A stretch of 64,000 nt of DNA from Pseudomonas mediterranea CFBP 5447 (GTDB lineage: Bacteria; Pseudomonadota; Gammaproteobacteria; Pseudomonadales; Pseudomonadaceae): assembly GCF_000774145.1 (NCBI RefSeq), contig NZ_KN322986.1:558001-622000 (forward strand). The letters run 5' to 3'. This document shows, in pieces, positions 17,483 through 27,269 of this stretch (the stretch's first letter is position 1; each line of letters begins with the position of its first letter). The notes beneath the pieces were generated by a model, which saw only the letters and a program-made list of their open reading frames with translations, ran no database searches and had not been told where the DNA came from. Both the position numbers and the translations under genes were made by a program.

Positions 17483-18811
17483 ATGGCCAAGAAGCTTTAT
17501 ATCGAAACCCACGGTTGCCAGATGAACGAGTACGACAGCTCGCGCATGGTCGATCTGCTGGGTGAGCACCAGGCCCTGGAAGTCACCGCACGCGCCGAAG
17601 ACGCGGACGTGATCCTGCTCAACACCTGTTCGATCCGCGAACGCGCCCAGGATCGGGTCTATTCCCAGCTCGGCCGCTGGCGCGAACTGAAGCTGGCCAA
17701 CCCGGAAATGGTCATCGCCGTGGGCGGTTGCGTGGCCAGCCAGGAAGGCGCTGCGATTCGTGACCGCGCGCCCTACGTGGATGTGGTCTTCGGTCCGCAA
17801 ACCCTGCACCGCCTGCCGGAGATGATCGACGCGGCGCGTGTCACCAAGCTGCCGCAGGTGGACGTTTCGTTCCCGGAAATCGAGAAATTCGACCACCTGC
17901 CAGAGCCGCGTATCGATGGCCCGAGCGCCTATGTCTCGGTCATGGAAGGCTGCAGCAAGTACTGCACGTTCTGCGTGGTGCCCTATACCCGGGGCGAAGA
18001 AGTCAGCCGCCCCTTCGACGACGTGATCGCCGAGATCATCCACCTGGCGGAAAACGGTGTGCGGGAAGTGACGCTGCTGGGGCAGAACGTCAACGGCTAT
18101 CGCGGCCTGACCCACGACGGACGGCTGGCGGACCTCGCCGAGCTGATCCGCGTGGTGGCGGCTGTGGACGGCATCGATCGCATTCGCTACACCACCTCCC
18201 ATCCGCTGGAGTTCTCCGACAGCCTGATCCGTGCCCACGCCGAGGTTCCCGAGCTGGTCAAGCACCTGCACCTGCCGGTGCAATCGGGCTCCGACCGGAT
18301 CCTGGCCGCCATGAAGCGCAACCACACGGCGCTGGAATACAAATCCAAGCTGCGCAAGCTGCGGGCGGCGGTGCCGGGGATCTGCATCAGTTCGGACTTC
18401 ATCGTGGGCTTTCCCGGCGAAACCGAGAAAGACTTCCAACAGACCATGAAGCTGATCGAAGACGTGGGGTTCGACTTCTCCTACTCGTTCGTCTACAGCC
18501 AGCGCCCCGGCACCCCGGCGGCAGATCTGGCGGACGACACCCCCGAAGAACTGAAAAAAGAACGGCTCAATGCCCTGCAACACCGCCTGAACCAGCAGGG
18601 TTTCGAGATCAGCCGACAAATGGTCGGTTCCGTCCAGCGGATTCTGGTCACCGATTATTCGAAAAAAGACCCGGGCGAACTGCAAGGCCGGACTGAAAAC
18701 AATCGCATCGTCAATTTCCGCTGCGACACCCCGGCCCTGATCGGCCAGTTCGCCGACGTGCACATCGACTCCGCGCAACCCCACTCCCTGCGCGGCTCGC
18801 TGGTTCAGTAA
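17483..18811 (+). CDS. miaB: tRNA-2-methylthio-N6-dimethylallyladenosine synthase
   Basis: Radical-SAM methylthiotransferase that adds 2-methylthio to i6A37 of tRNAs reading UNN codons. 442 aa: N-terminal UPF0004 domain whose auxiliary [4Fe-4S] cluster uses C12 (ETHGC) plus two later cysteines (NTCSI and GGCVA); radical-SAM domain with C157-x3-C161-x2-C164 (CSKYCTFC); C-terminal TRAM domain for tRNA binding (SVQRILVTDYSK to HSLRGSL). The ATG at 17483 opens the conserved AKKLYIETHGC. An upstream in-frame start is not conserved. Confidence 0.97.
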   Translation: MAKKLYIETHGCQMNEYDSSRMVDLLGEHQALEVTARAEDADVILLNTCSIRERAQDRVYSQLGRWRELKLANPEMVIAVGGCVASQEGAAIRDRAPYVDVVFGPQTLHRLPEMIDAARVTKLPQVDVSFPEIEKFDHLPEPRIDGPSAYVSVMEGCSKYCTFCVVPYTRGEEVSRPFDDVIAEIIHLAENGVREVTLLGQNVNGYRGLTHDGRLADLAELIRVVAAVDGIDRIRYTTSHPLEFSDSLIRAHAEVPELVKHLHLPVQSGSDRILAAMKRNHTALEYKSKLRKLRAAVPGICISSDFIVGFPGETEKDFQQTMKLIEDVGFDFSYSFVYSQRPGTPAADLADDTPEELKKERLNALQHRLNQQGFEISRQMVGSVQRILVTDYSKKDPGELQGRTENNRIVNFRCDTPALIGQFADVHIDSAQPHSLRGSLVQ

Positions 18812-18822
18812 ACACCATTCCC

Positions 18823-18912
18823 TGTGGGAGCGAGCCTGCTCGCGATATGGGCCTATCAGTCGACATCCATGTTGAATGACACCCCGATATCGCGAGCAGG
18901 CTCGCTCCCACA
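18823..18912. repeat. REPIN
   Basis: Arm TGTGGGAGCGAGCCTGCTCGCGATA at 18823 and inverted arm TATCGCGAGCAGGCTCGCTCCCACA ending 18912, about 40 bp spacer. It separates miaB from the phoH operon. Confidence 0.9.
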
Positions 18913-19038
18913 AATCACTTCCATACAGGCCGCGTCGGTCGCTGGAATGGGTTTACCCCGCTTAAGAGCTTTCGCACCCAGCCTACTGGCGTTATCCTTG
19001 ATTTCATCTCAATTGCCCCCGGGCGGCTAAAAACGACC

Positions 19039-20046
19039 TTGAACGCACCCATCGAACCCCATCGTTTCATTCTCGAGCCCTTTGAGGCTCGCCGCTTCGC
19101 CAATCTGTGCGGGCAATTCGACGAGCATCTGCGCTTGATCGAACAGCGCCTGGCCATCGAGATCCGCAACCGCGGAAACCAGTTCGAACTGATCGGCGAA
19201 CCCAAGCACACCACCTCCGCGGAAAACCTGCTGCGCCGCCTCTACCGGGAAACCAAGGGAAGCGAGCTGTCGCCGGACACTGTCCACCTGTTCCTGCAGG
19301 AATCGGCCCTCGAAGAGCTCGACAACCACGCCCCGGCGGAACCTGCCGTGGCCCTGCGCACGAAGAAAGGCATGATTCGCCCTCGCGGCTTGAATCAGCA
19401 GCGCTACGTGAAGGAAATCCTCGGCAACGATATCAATTTCGGTATCGGCCCGGCCGGTACGGGCAAGACCTACCTGGCCGTGGCCTGCGCAGTCGATGCC
19501 CTGGAGCGCGAACAGGTGCGACGCATCCTGCTGGTGCGCCCGGCGGTCGAAGCCGGGGAAAAACTCGGCTTCCTGCCCGGCGACCTGACCCAGAAAATCG
19601 ACCCGTACCTGCGCCCGCTCTATGACGCGCTGTATGAAATGCTCGGCTTCGAATACGTGGCCAAGCTGATCGAACGCCAGGTCATCGAAGTCGCGCCGCT
19701 GGCCTACATGCGTGGCCGGACCCTGAACAACAGCTTCATCATCCTCGACGAGAGCCAGAACACCACCGTCGAGCAAATGAAGATGTTCCTGACCCGGATC
19801 GGCTTCGGTTCCACCGCCGTCATCACCGGGGACATCACCCAGGTCGACCTGCCCCGCGGTACCAAGTCCGGGCTGCACCACGTGATCCAGGTGCTCAAGG
19901 ACGTGCCGGGCATCAGCTTCACGCATTTCCTGCCCAAGGACGTCGTGCGCCATCCATTGGTGCAGCGCATCGTCGAAGCCTACGAGCGCTTCGAGCAGCG
20001 CGCCGAGGATACGCACGAAAGCAAAGGCAGCCGTCAAGATGCTTGA
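19039..20046 (+). CDS. ybeZ: PhoH-like ATPase (YbeZ)
   Basis: Cytoplasmic P-loop ATPase of the PhoH family, 335 aa, linked with YbeY in RNA metabolism. Walker A is GPAGTGKT (137-144); Walker B/DESQ is IILDESQNT. A TTG start at 19039 is inferred because it opens the conserved NAPIEPHRF N-terminus and no ATG or GTG fits; the ribosome site is weak. It overlaps ybeY by 8 bp, then corC and lnt follow closely: the conserved ybeZ-ybeY-corC(ybeX)-lnt operon. Confidence 0.92.
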   Translation: MNAPIEPHRFILEPFEARRFANLCGQFDEHLRLIEQRLAIEIRNRGNQFELIGEPKHTTSAENLLRRLYRETKGSELSPDTVHLFLQESALEELDNHAPAEPAVALRTKKGMIRPRGLNQQRYVKEILGNDINFGIGPAGTGKTYLAVACAVDALEREQVRRILLVRPAVEAGEKLGFLPGDLTQKIDPYLRPLYDALYEMLGFEYVAKLIERQVIEVAPLAYMRGRTLNNSFIILDESQNTTVEQMKMFLTRIGFGSTAVITGDITQVDLPRGTKSGLHHVIQVLKDVPGISFTHFLPKDVVRHPLVQRIVEAYERFEQRAEDTHESKGSRQDA

Positions 20047-20497
20047 ACTTGACCTGCAACTGGCCAGCGCACATGCCGTCCCCAGCGAAGTCCAGTTCCG
20101 CCAGTGGTGCGAACTGGCCCTGCGCCAGCGCAGCGCCGACTCGGAGCTGACGATCCGCCTGGTGGACGAACCCGAAGGCCGGGAACTGAACCATACCTGG
20201 CGGCAGAAAGACTACGCGACCAACGTGCTGTCCTTTCCCGCCGACGTGCCCGACGAGCTGCTCGATATCCCGCTGCTGGGGGACCTGGTGATCTGCGTCC
20301 CGGTGGTGGAGCGCGAAGCCACGGAACAAGGCAAACCTTCCGAGGCCCACTGGGCCCATCTGGTCATTCACGGCTGCTTGCATCTGCTTGGTTACGACCA
20401 TATTGAAGATGACGAAGCCGAAGAAATGGAAGCACTGGAACGAACGTTGCTTGCAGAGCTGGGTCATGCCGACCCCTACGCCGGCGACGAGCACTGA
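20039..20497 (+). CDS. ybeY: Endoribonuclease YbeY
   Basis: Zinc endoribonuclease for 16S rRNA 3'-end maturation and 70S quality control. 152 aa, with the zinc triad HGCLHLLGYDH (three His) near residues 114-124 and the conserved Arg region N-H-T-W-R-Q-K-D-Y-A-T-N-V-L-S-F. ATG 20039 overlaps the end of ybeZ. Translational coupling with the PhoH-like ATPase is likely. Confidence 0.96.
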   Translation: MLELDLQLASAHAVPSEVQFRQWCELALRQRSADSELTIRLVDEPEGRELNHTWRQKDYATNVLSFPADVPDELLDIPLLGDLVICVPVVEREATEQGKPSEAHWAHLVIHGCLHLLGYDHIEDDEAEEMEALERTLLAELGHADPYAGDEH

Positions 20498-20537
20498 TAC
20501 ATCAACCTGTAATGAAAAAGGATTCAGAGTAATCGCT

Positions 20538-21377
20538 ATGAGCGAAGATCGATCGAGCAACGGGCAGAAGTCATGGCTGGGCAAGCTCACCCAGGCTTTT
20601 GCCCATGAGCCGAAAAACCGCCAGGAGCTGCTGGAGCTGCTGCGCGATGCACACCAGAACAAACTGCTGGACAGCGAAGCGCTGGCCATCGTCGAAGGCG
20701 CCATCCAGGTCGCTGACCTGCAAGTACGGGACATCATGGTGCCGCGCTCGCAGATGGTCAGCATCAAGGCGACCCAGACACCCCGCGAATTCCTGCCTGC
20801 CGTGGTCGATTCCGCCCATTCGCGCTACCCGGTGATCGGTGAGAGCCACGACGACGTCATGGGCGTGCTGCTGGCCAAGGATCTGCTGCCGCTGATCCTC
20901 CAGGAGAACGGCGACAGCTTCAATATCAAGGATTTGCTGCGCCCGGCCACCTTCGTGCCCGAGTCCAAGCGCCTGAACGTGCTGCTGCGTGAGTTCCGCG
21001 CCAACCACAACCACATGGCCATCGTCATCGACGAATACGGCGGCGTAGCCGGGTTGGTCACCATCGAGGACGTGCTCGAGCAGATCGTCGGCGACATCGA
21101 GGACGAGCACGATGTCGAGGAAGACAGCTACATCAAGCCGTTGCCCAGCGGCGACTTCCTGATCAAGGCCCTGACGCCGATCGAAAACTTCAACGAATTC
21201 TTCGACAGCCAATTCTCCGACGACGAGTTCGACACCGTCGGCGGCCTGGTGATGAGCGCTTTCGGACACCTGCCCAAGCGCAACGAAACCACGGAAATCG
21301 GCTCCTGGCGCTTCCGCATCCTGAACGCCGACAGCCGCCGGATCCACCTGTTGCGCCTGTCACCCATTGGCCGATAA
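20538..21377 (+). CDS. corC: CorC/YbeX, CBS-domain protein (HlyC/CorC family)
   Basis: Soluble 279-aa member of the HlyC/CorC family, linked to magnesium/cobalt handling and, as YbeX, to ribosome maintenance. Two CBS domains (about 65-190; VRDIMVPRSQM, then GVLLAKDLLPL and AIVIDEYGGVAGLVTIEDVLEQIVGDIEDEHD split across the second) and a C-terminal CorC_HlyC transporter-associated domain (DEFDTVGGLVMSAFGHLP). No membrane helices, as usual for the short form. The start ATG 20538 lies 40 bp after ybeY with GATTCAGAG upstream. Confidence 0.94.
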   Translation: MSEDRSSNGQKSWLGKLTQAFAHEPKNRQELLELLRDAHQNKLLDSEALAIVEGAIQVADLQVRDIMVPRSQMVSIKATQTPREFLPAVVDSAHSRYPVIGESHDDVMGVLLAKDLLPLILQENGDSFNIKDLLRPATFVPESKRLNVLLREFRANHNHMAIVIDEYGGVAGLVTIEDVLEQIVGDIEDEHDVEEDSYIKPLPSGDFLIKALTPIENFNEFFDSQFSDDEFDTVGGLVMSAFGHLPKRNETTEIGSWRFRILNADSRRIHLLRLSPIGR

Positions 21378-21404
21378 CCCCTGCGAGACCCGCTAAGGAC
21401 ACAC

Positions 21405-22928
21405 ATGCGCTGGATAACCCGCCCCGGCTGGCCCGGTAACCTGCTGGCCGTGGCGGCCGGTGCGATCACCACCCTGGCCCTGGCGCCGTTCGATATATGG
21501 CCGCTGGCGCTGCTGGCCGTCGGGCTGTTCTACGCCGGGTTGCGCGAACTCTCGCCACGCCAGGCCCTGGGTCGGGGCTGGTGCTTCGGTTTTGGCCTGT
21601 TTGGCGCCGGCACCAGCTGGATCTACGTCAGTATCCATAACTTCGGCGGCGCCTCGGTACTGCTCGCCGGGCTGTTGATGCTGCTGTTCGTGGCCGCCAT
21701 CGCCTGGTTCTTCGCCCTGCCCGCCTGGCTTTGGGCACGCTGGCTGCGGCGCAACGAAGCCCCGCTGGCCGACGCCCTGGCGTTCGCCGCGCTGTGGTTG
21801 GGCCAGGAAGCCTTTCGCGGCTGGTTCCTCACCGGCTTTCCATGGCTCTATTCCGGTTATAGCCAGCTCGACGGCCCCCTGGCCGGTCTCGCGCCGGTGG
21901 GTGGAATGTGGCTGATTTCCTTCACCCTGGCCCTGACCGCCGCGCTGCTGTACAACGCCCCCCGCCTGATCCGCACCGGACGCAAAGGCTTTATCGCGGC
22001 GGGCGTGGTCCTGCTGATCGGCCCGTGGGTGGCCGGCATGGCGCTCAAGGGCCATGCCTGGACCAGTCCCTCGGGCGACCCGCTCAGCGTTGCCGCCATC
22101 CAGGGCAACATCGAGCAAAGCATGAAGTGGGATCCGGAGCAGCTCAACGCGCAACTGGCGCTGTACCGCGACATGAGCTTTACCTCCAAGCGCGTCGACT
22201 TGCTGATCTGGCCGGAAACCGCGGTCCCGGTGCTCAAGGAATCTGCCCAGGGCTACCTGGACATGATGGGCAGCTTCGCTGCCGAGCGGCATTCGGCGTT
22301 GATCACCGGCGTCCCGATTCGCCAGTTGGTACGTCATGAAAAACGTTACTTCAACGGCATCACCGTGACCGGCGAAGGTGACGGCACTTACCTGAAGCAG
22401 AAACTGGTGCCTTTCGGCGAGTACGTGCCCCTGCAGGACCTGCTGCGCGGGCTGATCGCCTTCTTCGATCTACCGATGTCGGACTTCGCCCGGGGGCCGG
22501 CCGACCAGCCGTTGCTGCAAGCCAAGGGTTACCAGATTGCGCCGTTCATCTGTTACGAAGTGGTGTACCCGGAATTTGCCGCCGGCCTCTCGGCCCGCAG
22601 CGACCTGCTGCTGACCATCAGCAACGACACCTGGTTCGGCACCTCGATCGGCCCGTTGCAGCACCTGCAAATGGCCCAGATGCGCGCCCTTGAAGCCGGC
22701 CGCTGGATGATTCGCGCCACCAACAACGGCGTGACCGGCCTGATCAACCCCTTCGGCCAGATCACCGCGCGGATCCCGCAATTCGAACGCGGCATCCTGT
22801 ACGGCGAAGTAGTGCCGATGCATGAACTGACGCCCTATCTGCAATGGCGCTCGTGGCCGCTGATCATCCTGTGTGTGTTGCTGCTGGGTTGGGCGTTGGT
22901 GACGAGCCGGATCGCCAAGACGGTCTGA
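21405..22928 (+). CDS. lnt: Apolipoprotein N-acyltransferase
   Basis: Inner-membrane enzyme that N-acylates the lipid-modified Cys of lipoproteins, the last maturation step. 507 aa: an N-terminal bundle of about six helices, a nitrilase-like periplasmic domain (about 220-475) and a final helix. The triad is Glu in IWPETAVP, Lys in KQKLVPFGEY and Cys in FICYEVVYP. Last gene of the ybeZ operon; it starts 27 bp after corC. Several nearby products (lptE, rlpA, MORN protein) are lipoproteins that would be its substrates. Confidence 0.97.
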   Translation: MRWITRPGWPGNLLAVAAGAITTLALAPFDIWPLALLAVGLFYAGLRELSPRQALGRGWCFGFGLFGAGTSWIYVSIHNFGGASVLLAGLLMLLFVAAIAWFFALPAWLWARWLRRNEAPLADALAFAALWLGQEAFRGWFLTGFPWLYSGYSQLDGPLAGLAPVGGMWLISFTLALTAALLYNAPRLIRTGRKGFIAAGVVLLIGPWVAGMALKGHAWTSPSGDPLSVAAIQGNIEQSMKWDPEQLNAQLALYRDMSFTSKRVDLLIWPETAVPVLKESAQGYLDMMGSFAAERHSALITGVPIRQLVRHEKRYFNGITVTGEGDGTYLKQKLVPFGEYVPLQDLLRGLIAFFDLPMSDFARGPADQPLLQAKGYQIAPFICYEVVYPEFAAGLSARSDLLLTISNDTWFGTSIGPLQHLQMAQMRALEAGRWMIRATNNGVTGLINPFGQITARIPQFERGILYGEVVPMHELTPYLQWRSWPLIILCVLLLGWALVTSRIAKTV

Positions 22929-22943
22929 CTCACTCCCCATTTT

Positions 22944-23072
22944 GATCGTTCCCACGCTCCGCGTGGGAATGCAACCCGTGACGCTCCGCGTCACATTGGC
23001 AGCCGACGCCAGCCCGATTTGGAACGCAGAGCGTCCCTTGAGGCATTCCCACGCAGGAGCGTGGGAATGATC
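22944..23072. repeat. Inverted repeat, GATCGTTCCCACGC family
   Basis: Starts GATCGTTCCCACGCTCCGCGTGGGAATGC and ends with the inverse GCATTCCCACGC...GCGTGGGAATGATC. Inner hairpin GTGACGCTCCGCGTCAC and an AACGCAGAGCGTCCC block. A sister copy lies at 53661-53769. It sits between lnt and the convergent ydcF-like gene. Confidence 0.88.
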
Positions 23073-23082
23073 CGGTAATACC

Positions 23083-23844
23083 TCAGCGGTAAAACAACCA
23101 ATACCCCAGCAACCCCGCCGCCTCATTCATCAACTGCCCCGACTGCCAGATGGACTTGAACTCCGGCATCCAGCCGCCCAGCGGCCGGGCATTGTCCTGC
23201 CCCAGAAAGCCCACCGGCGCCGGCACTACTTCGAACCCGGAACGCTGGAAACTCCAGACAGCCCGGGACATATGCCACGCCTGGGTCACCACCACGACAC
23301 GCCGGATCCCTTCCGGATGGAGGATTCCGGCGCTCATCTGCGCGTTTTCCCAGGTGGTGCGGCTGAGGCCTTCCTGCCAGCGTACGGTGACGCCAAAATC
23401 ATCCTGCATCGAGTCGGCCATCAGCTTGGCCTCGCTGGGGGGCGTACCGTAATGCAGGCCGCCGGAGGTCAGCACGGGCAAACCGGACGCCTTGGCCAGC
23501 CGCGCCGCGTAACGCTGGCGCTCCAGCCCGACCCCGGTGGGCTGGTCGGCGCCCCAGGCCGGATCACCGCGCTCGCGACCCGAGCCCAAGACCACGATGG
23601 CATCGGCCCGCTGGGCCAGGGCCGCCCACTCATCGCGGGACAGCGGCGGGTCACGCTCCAGTGCCTTGGCACTCCATTGCACCACCACGGGCAGGCTCAT
23701 CAGCCAGAAACCGCCCAACCCGACGATAAAACACAGGCGCGCCAGGCGCGGCCGCGAATTGCGCCACCACCAGGCAAGCGCCAACAGCAGCAAAAGAATG
23801 CCGGGCGGCAGTAGCAATTGTTTGATGAAATAGCGAAACGGCAT
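23083..23844 (-). CDS. YdcF/ElyC-type DUF218 membrane protein
   Basis: 253 aa: two N-terminal membrane helices (about 10-27 and 38-58) and a periplasmic DUF218 domain with IVVLGSGRERGDP, PVLTSGGLHYGTPPSEA and VVVVTQAWHMSRA. ElyC of E. coli belongs here and affects envelope integrity and undecaprenyl-phosphate use; the exact reaction is unsettled. I start at ATG 23844 with GGAG nine bases upstream; the frame stays open for 30 more codons without support. PA3985 counterpart by position, next to lnt. Confidence 0.88.
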   Translation of the reverse strand: MPFRYFIKQLLLPPGILLLLLALAWWWRNSRPRLARLCFIVGLGGFWLMSLPVVVQWSAKALERDPPLSRDEWAALAQRADAIVVLGSGRERGDPAWGADQPTGVGLERQRYAARLAKASGLPVLTSGGLHYGTPPSEAKLMADSMQDDFGVTVRWQEGLSRTTWENAQMSAGILHPEGIRRVVVVTQAWHMSRAVWSFQRSGFEVVPAPVGFLGQDNARPLGGWMPEFKSIWQSGQLMNEAAGLLGYWLFYR

Positions 23845-23959
23845 CGGGCATCTCCAGAGATGCCCGAAGCCTAGGTGGGTTGACGCAAAGCGACAACTGA
23901 TTCGAAAGAAACCTGAATCAAAAGCTTGGACCAAAAAAGCGCAACGTGTGAATCCGGCT

Positions 23960-24280
23960 TTACTTGAACTGTAACGACCGGACTTTTACAGCATCCTTGT
24001 CGGGCGTCCGATCCTTGAGCCAGACAACCTTGGCCGAACGGGGCGCATCAAGACGCTGGAGTACCTGGGTCCCGCTTGTGCAGGCCTGATGTCCGACCTG
24101 TTCGAGGTAAGCCTTGACCAGTTCGAACTCTGCGGGGCTCAAGCCACGCAGTTCCAGCTCTGCCGGACGTTCATTACGCAAGCGTCCGGCGGTTCTTGCA
24201 GCGTCCAGGGCCACCCCGAGACGATCGATCAGCTTTTCATACAACTCCGGTGTAGCGACTTCTCGTTGTGATTCAACCAT
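23960..24280 (-). CDS. Conserved hypothetical protein (PA3986-like)
   Basis: 106 aa, soluble, with a helical N-terminal part (PELYEKLIDRLGVALDAA) and a middle E-L-R-G-L-S-P-A-E-F-E-L-V-K-A-Y segment. No family that I can name. A good GAGGTGAGGG site precedes ATG 24280. The gene is divergent from leuS. One Cys only, in HQACTSG. Confidence 0.75.
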   Translation of the reverse strand: MVESQREVATPELYEKLIDRLGVALDAARTAGRLRNERPAELELRGLSPAEFELVKAYLEQVGHQACTSGTQVLQRLDAPRSAKVVWLKDRTPDKDAVKVRSLQFK

Positions 24281-24572
24281 CCCTCACCTCATTGAAGATA
24301 AGACTCACTCCCCACTCAGAAGCTTAGCTTCGCTGGGCAAACCGACAGGACGCCGCGACCAACGGCCCTGAACGCCCGGCGCCGCCGGCTGTCGACACTG
24401 CCCGACACGCAATCAGGGTTTCCCTCCGTCGAGCGCGGTCATGTATGCTACGGCGCTTCCTGTAACTCCACTTCCAGCTCCGCTGGGCATCGAAAGCGCC
24501 GTATTCGGCGTCGTCTGCGTCCAGCATGGCAACGAAGAGGATTGGGCCACCCCATTCAGTACAAAAGTAGCC

Positions 24573-27179
24573 ATGCACGAACACTATCAGCCCCGTGAAA
24601 TCGAAGCCGCCGCCCAGTCGTTCTGGGACGAGCAAAAGTCCTTTGAAGTCAGTGAACAGCCAGGCAAGGAAACTTACTACTGCCTGTCGATGTTCCCTTA
24701 CCCCAGCGGCAAGCTGCACATGGGGCACGTGCGCAACTACACCATCGGCGACGTGATTTCCCGCTACCAGCGCATGCAAGGCAAGAACGTCCTGCAACCC
24801 ATGGGTTGGGACGCCTTCGGCATGCCGGCGGAAAACGCCGCGATGAAGAACAACGTGGCGCCCGCCAAGTGGACCTACGAAAACATCGCCTACATGAAGT
24901 CCCAGCTGCGCAGCCTGGGCCTGGCGGTGGACTGGTCGCGGGAAGTCACCACCTGCAAGCCCGACTACTACCGCTGGGAACAATGGCTGTTCACCCGCCT
25001 GTTCGAAAAAGGCGTGATCTACCGCAAGAACGGCACCGTGAACTGGGACCCGGTAGACCAGACCGTACTGGCCAACGAGCAAGTGATCGACGGTCGCGGC
25101 TGGCGTTCCGGCGCGCTGATCGAAAAGCGCGAAATCCCGATGTACTACTTCAAGATCACCGCCTATGCGGATGAACTGCTGGAGAGCCTCGATGAGCTGA
25201 CCGGCTGGCCCGAGCAGGTCAAGACCATGCAGCGCAACTGGATCGGCAAGTCCCGGGGCATGGAAGTGCAGTTCCCCTACGACGTCGTCTCCATCGGCGA
25301 AGCCGGCACCCTGAAGGTCTTCACCACCCGTCCGGATACCCTGATGGGCGCCACCTATGTGGCCGTGGCCGCCGAGCATCCGCTGGCGACCCTGGCGGCA
25401 CAGAACGATCCCGCGCTGCAGGCGTTCATCGCCGAATGCAAGGGCGGCAGCGTCGCCGAAGCCGACGTCGCCACCCAGGAAAAGAAAGGCGTGCCGACCG
25501 CGCTGTTCGTCGAGCACCCACTGACCGGTGAAAAACTCCCGGTGTGGGTCGCCAACTACGTGCTGATGCACTACGGCGATGGCGCCGTCATGGCGGTACC
25601 GGCCCACGACGAGCGCGACTTCGAGTTCGCCCACAAGTACAACCTGCCGGTCAAGACCGTGGTCCGCACCAGCGCCGGTGACCAGACCCCGGCCCCCTGG
25701 CAGGACGCCTACGGTGAACACGGCGAACTGATCAACTCCGGTGAATTCGACGGCCTGGATTTCGCCGGCGCGTTCGACGCCATCGAAGTGGCCCTGATCA
25801 AGAAGAACCTGGGTGCCTCCCGCACCCAGTTCCGCCTGCGCGACTGGGGCATCAGCCGCCAGCGTTACTGGGGCTGCCCGATCCCGATCGTGCATTGCGC
25901 GACCTGCGGTGACGTACCGGTACCGGAAGACCAACTGCCCGTGGTTCTGCCGGAAGACGTCGTTCCGGACGGCGCCGGCTCGCCGCTGGCGCGCATGCCT
26001 GAGTTCTACGAGTGCAACTGCCCGAAATGCGGCGCACCGGCCAAGCGTGAAACCGACACCATGGACACCTTCGTCGAGTCCTCGTGGTACTACGCCCGCT
26101 ACGCCTCGCCGCACTATGAAGGCGGCCTGGTGGAAAAATCCGCCGCCGACCACTGGTTGCCGGTGGATCAGTACATCGGCGGCATCGAACACGCCATCCT
26201 CCACCTGCTCTATGCGCGCTTCTTCCACAAGCTGATGCGTGACGAAGGCCTGGTGAGCTCCAACGAGCCGTTCAAGAACCTGCTGACCCAGGGCATGGTG
26301 GTCGCCGAGACCTACTACCGTCGCGAAGCCAACGGTGCCTATACCTGGTTCAACCCGGCCGATGTCGAACTCGAACGCGACAGCAAGGCCAAGGTCATCA
26401 GCGCCAAGCTGATCGCAGACGGCCTGCCGGTGGAAATCGGCGGCACCGAGAAGATGGCCAAGTCGAAGAACAACGGTGTCGACCCACAGTCGATGATCGA
26501 CCAGTTCGGCGCCGACACCTGCCGCCTGTTCATGATGTTCGCCTCGCCACCCGACATGAGCGCGGAGTGGTCCGACTCCGGCGTCGAGGGTTCGCACCGT
26601 TTCCTCAAGCGCGTCTGGCGCCTGGCCCAGGCTCACGTCGTCCAGGGCCTGCCGGGCAAACTGGACGTCGCCAGCCTGAACGACGAACAGAAGGCCATCC
26701 GCCGCTCGATCCACCTGGCCATCAAGCAGGCCAGCCATGATGTCGGCCAGAACCACAAGTTCAACACTGCCATCGCCCAGGTGATGACGCTGATGAATGT
26801 GCTGGAAAAAGCCGCGCAGGCGACCGAACAGGATCGCGCATTGGTTCACGAAGGCCTGGAAGCCGTGACCCTGTTGCTGGCTCCGATCACGCCGCACATC
26901 AGCCACGAGCTGTGGAACCAACTGGGCCACGCTACTCCGGTGATCGACGCCGGCTGGCCGGTGGTGGATGAAAGCGCGCTGGTGCAGGACAGCCTGACTC
27001 TGGTCATCCAGGTCAACGGCAAGCTGCGCGGCCAGATCGACATGCCGGCCACTGCAACGCGCGAAGAAGTCGAAGCCGCCGCACGGACCAACGAAAACGT
27101 GCTGCGCTTCGTCGATGGCCTGACGATCCGTAAAGTGATCGTCGTGCCCGGCAAACTGGTCAACATCGTCGCAAGCTAA
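24573..27179 (+). CDS. leuS: Leucyl-tRNA synthetase
   Basis: Class Ia synthetase of 868 aa. HIGH motif is HMGH at 49-52; the KMSKS loop reads KMAKS at 627-631. The CP1 editing domain (about 225-415) has the T-rich FTTRPDTLMGATYVA and the H-D-E-R-D pocket. A zinc-like Cys pair set (CATCGDVPVP and CNCPKCGAPA) is present in the inserted domain. I start at ATG 24573 (HEHYQPREIEAAAQ is the conserved N-terminus), although the frame is open to 24441. First gene of leuS-lptE-holA. Confidence 0.97.
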   Translation: MHEHYQPREIEAAAQSFWDEQKSFEVSEQPGKETYYCLSMFPYPSGKLHMGHVRNYTIGDVISRYQRMQGKNVLQPMGWDAFGMPAENAAMKNNVAPAKWTYENIAYMKSQLRSLGLAVDWSREVTTCKPDYYRWEQWLFTRLFEKGVIYRKNGTVNWDPVDQTVLANEQVIDGRGWRSGALIEKREIPMYYFKITAYADELLESLDELTGWPEQVKTMQRNWIGKSRGMEVQFPYDVVSIGEAGTLKVFTTRPDTLMGATYVAVAAEHPLATLAAQNDPALQAFIAECKGGSVAEADVATQEKKGVPTALFVEHPLTGEKLPVWVANYVLMHYGDGAVMAVPAHDERDFEFAHKYNLPVKTVVRTSAGDQTPAPWQDAYGEHGELINSGEFDGLDFAGAFDAIEVALIKKNLGASRTQFRLRDWGISRQRYWGCPIPIVHCATCGDVPVPEDQLPVVLPEDVVPDGAGSPLARMPEFYECNCPKCGAPAKRETDTMDTFVESSWYYARYASPHYEGGLVEKSAADHWLPVDQYIGGIEHAILHLLYARFFHKLMRDEGLVSSNEPFKNLLTQGMVVAETYYRREANGAYTWFNPADVELERDSKAKVISAKLIADGLPVEIGGTEKMAKSKNNGVDPQSMIDQFGADTCRLFMMFASPPDMSAEWSDSGVEGSHRFLKRVWRLAQAHVVQGLPGKLDVASLNDEQKAIRRSIHLAIKQASHDVGQNHKFNTAIAQVMTLMNVLEKAAQATEQDRALVHEGLEAVTLLLAPITPHISHELWNQLGHATPVIDAGWPVVDESALVQDSLTLVIQVNGKLRGQIDMPATATREEVEAAARTNENVLRFVDGLTIRKVIVVPGKLVNIVAS

Positions 27180-27269
27180 TTGGATCGGGCGCCTGGTCAG
27201 GGACCCGGCGCCGAATATGACCTGCCGGGGCCGCATTGCCGGCCCATAGGTTTCAAGGGGAGCAACAAG

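Noticed and set aside
26451..26465. KMAKS in place of KMSKS in leuS as a defect
   Set aside because: Ala for Ser at this position is tolerated in class I synthetases, and the rest of the protein is intact.
24324..27236. 970-codon open frame antisense to leuS
   Set aside because: Shadow of a GC-rich gene: strong third-position bias keeps the antisense frame open. The product has no family features and leuS is unmistakable.
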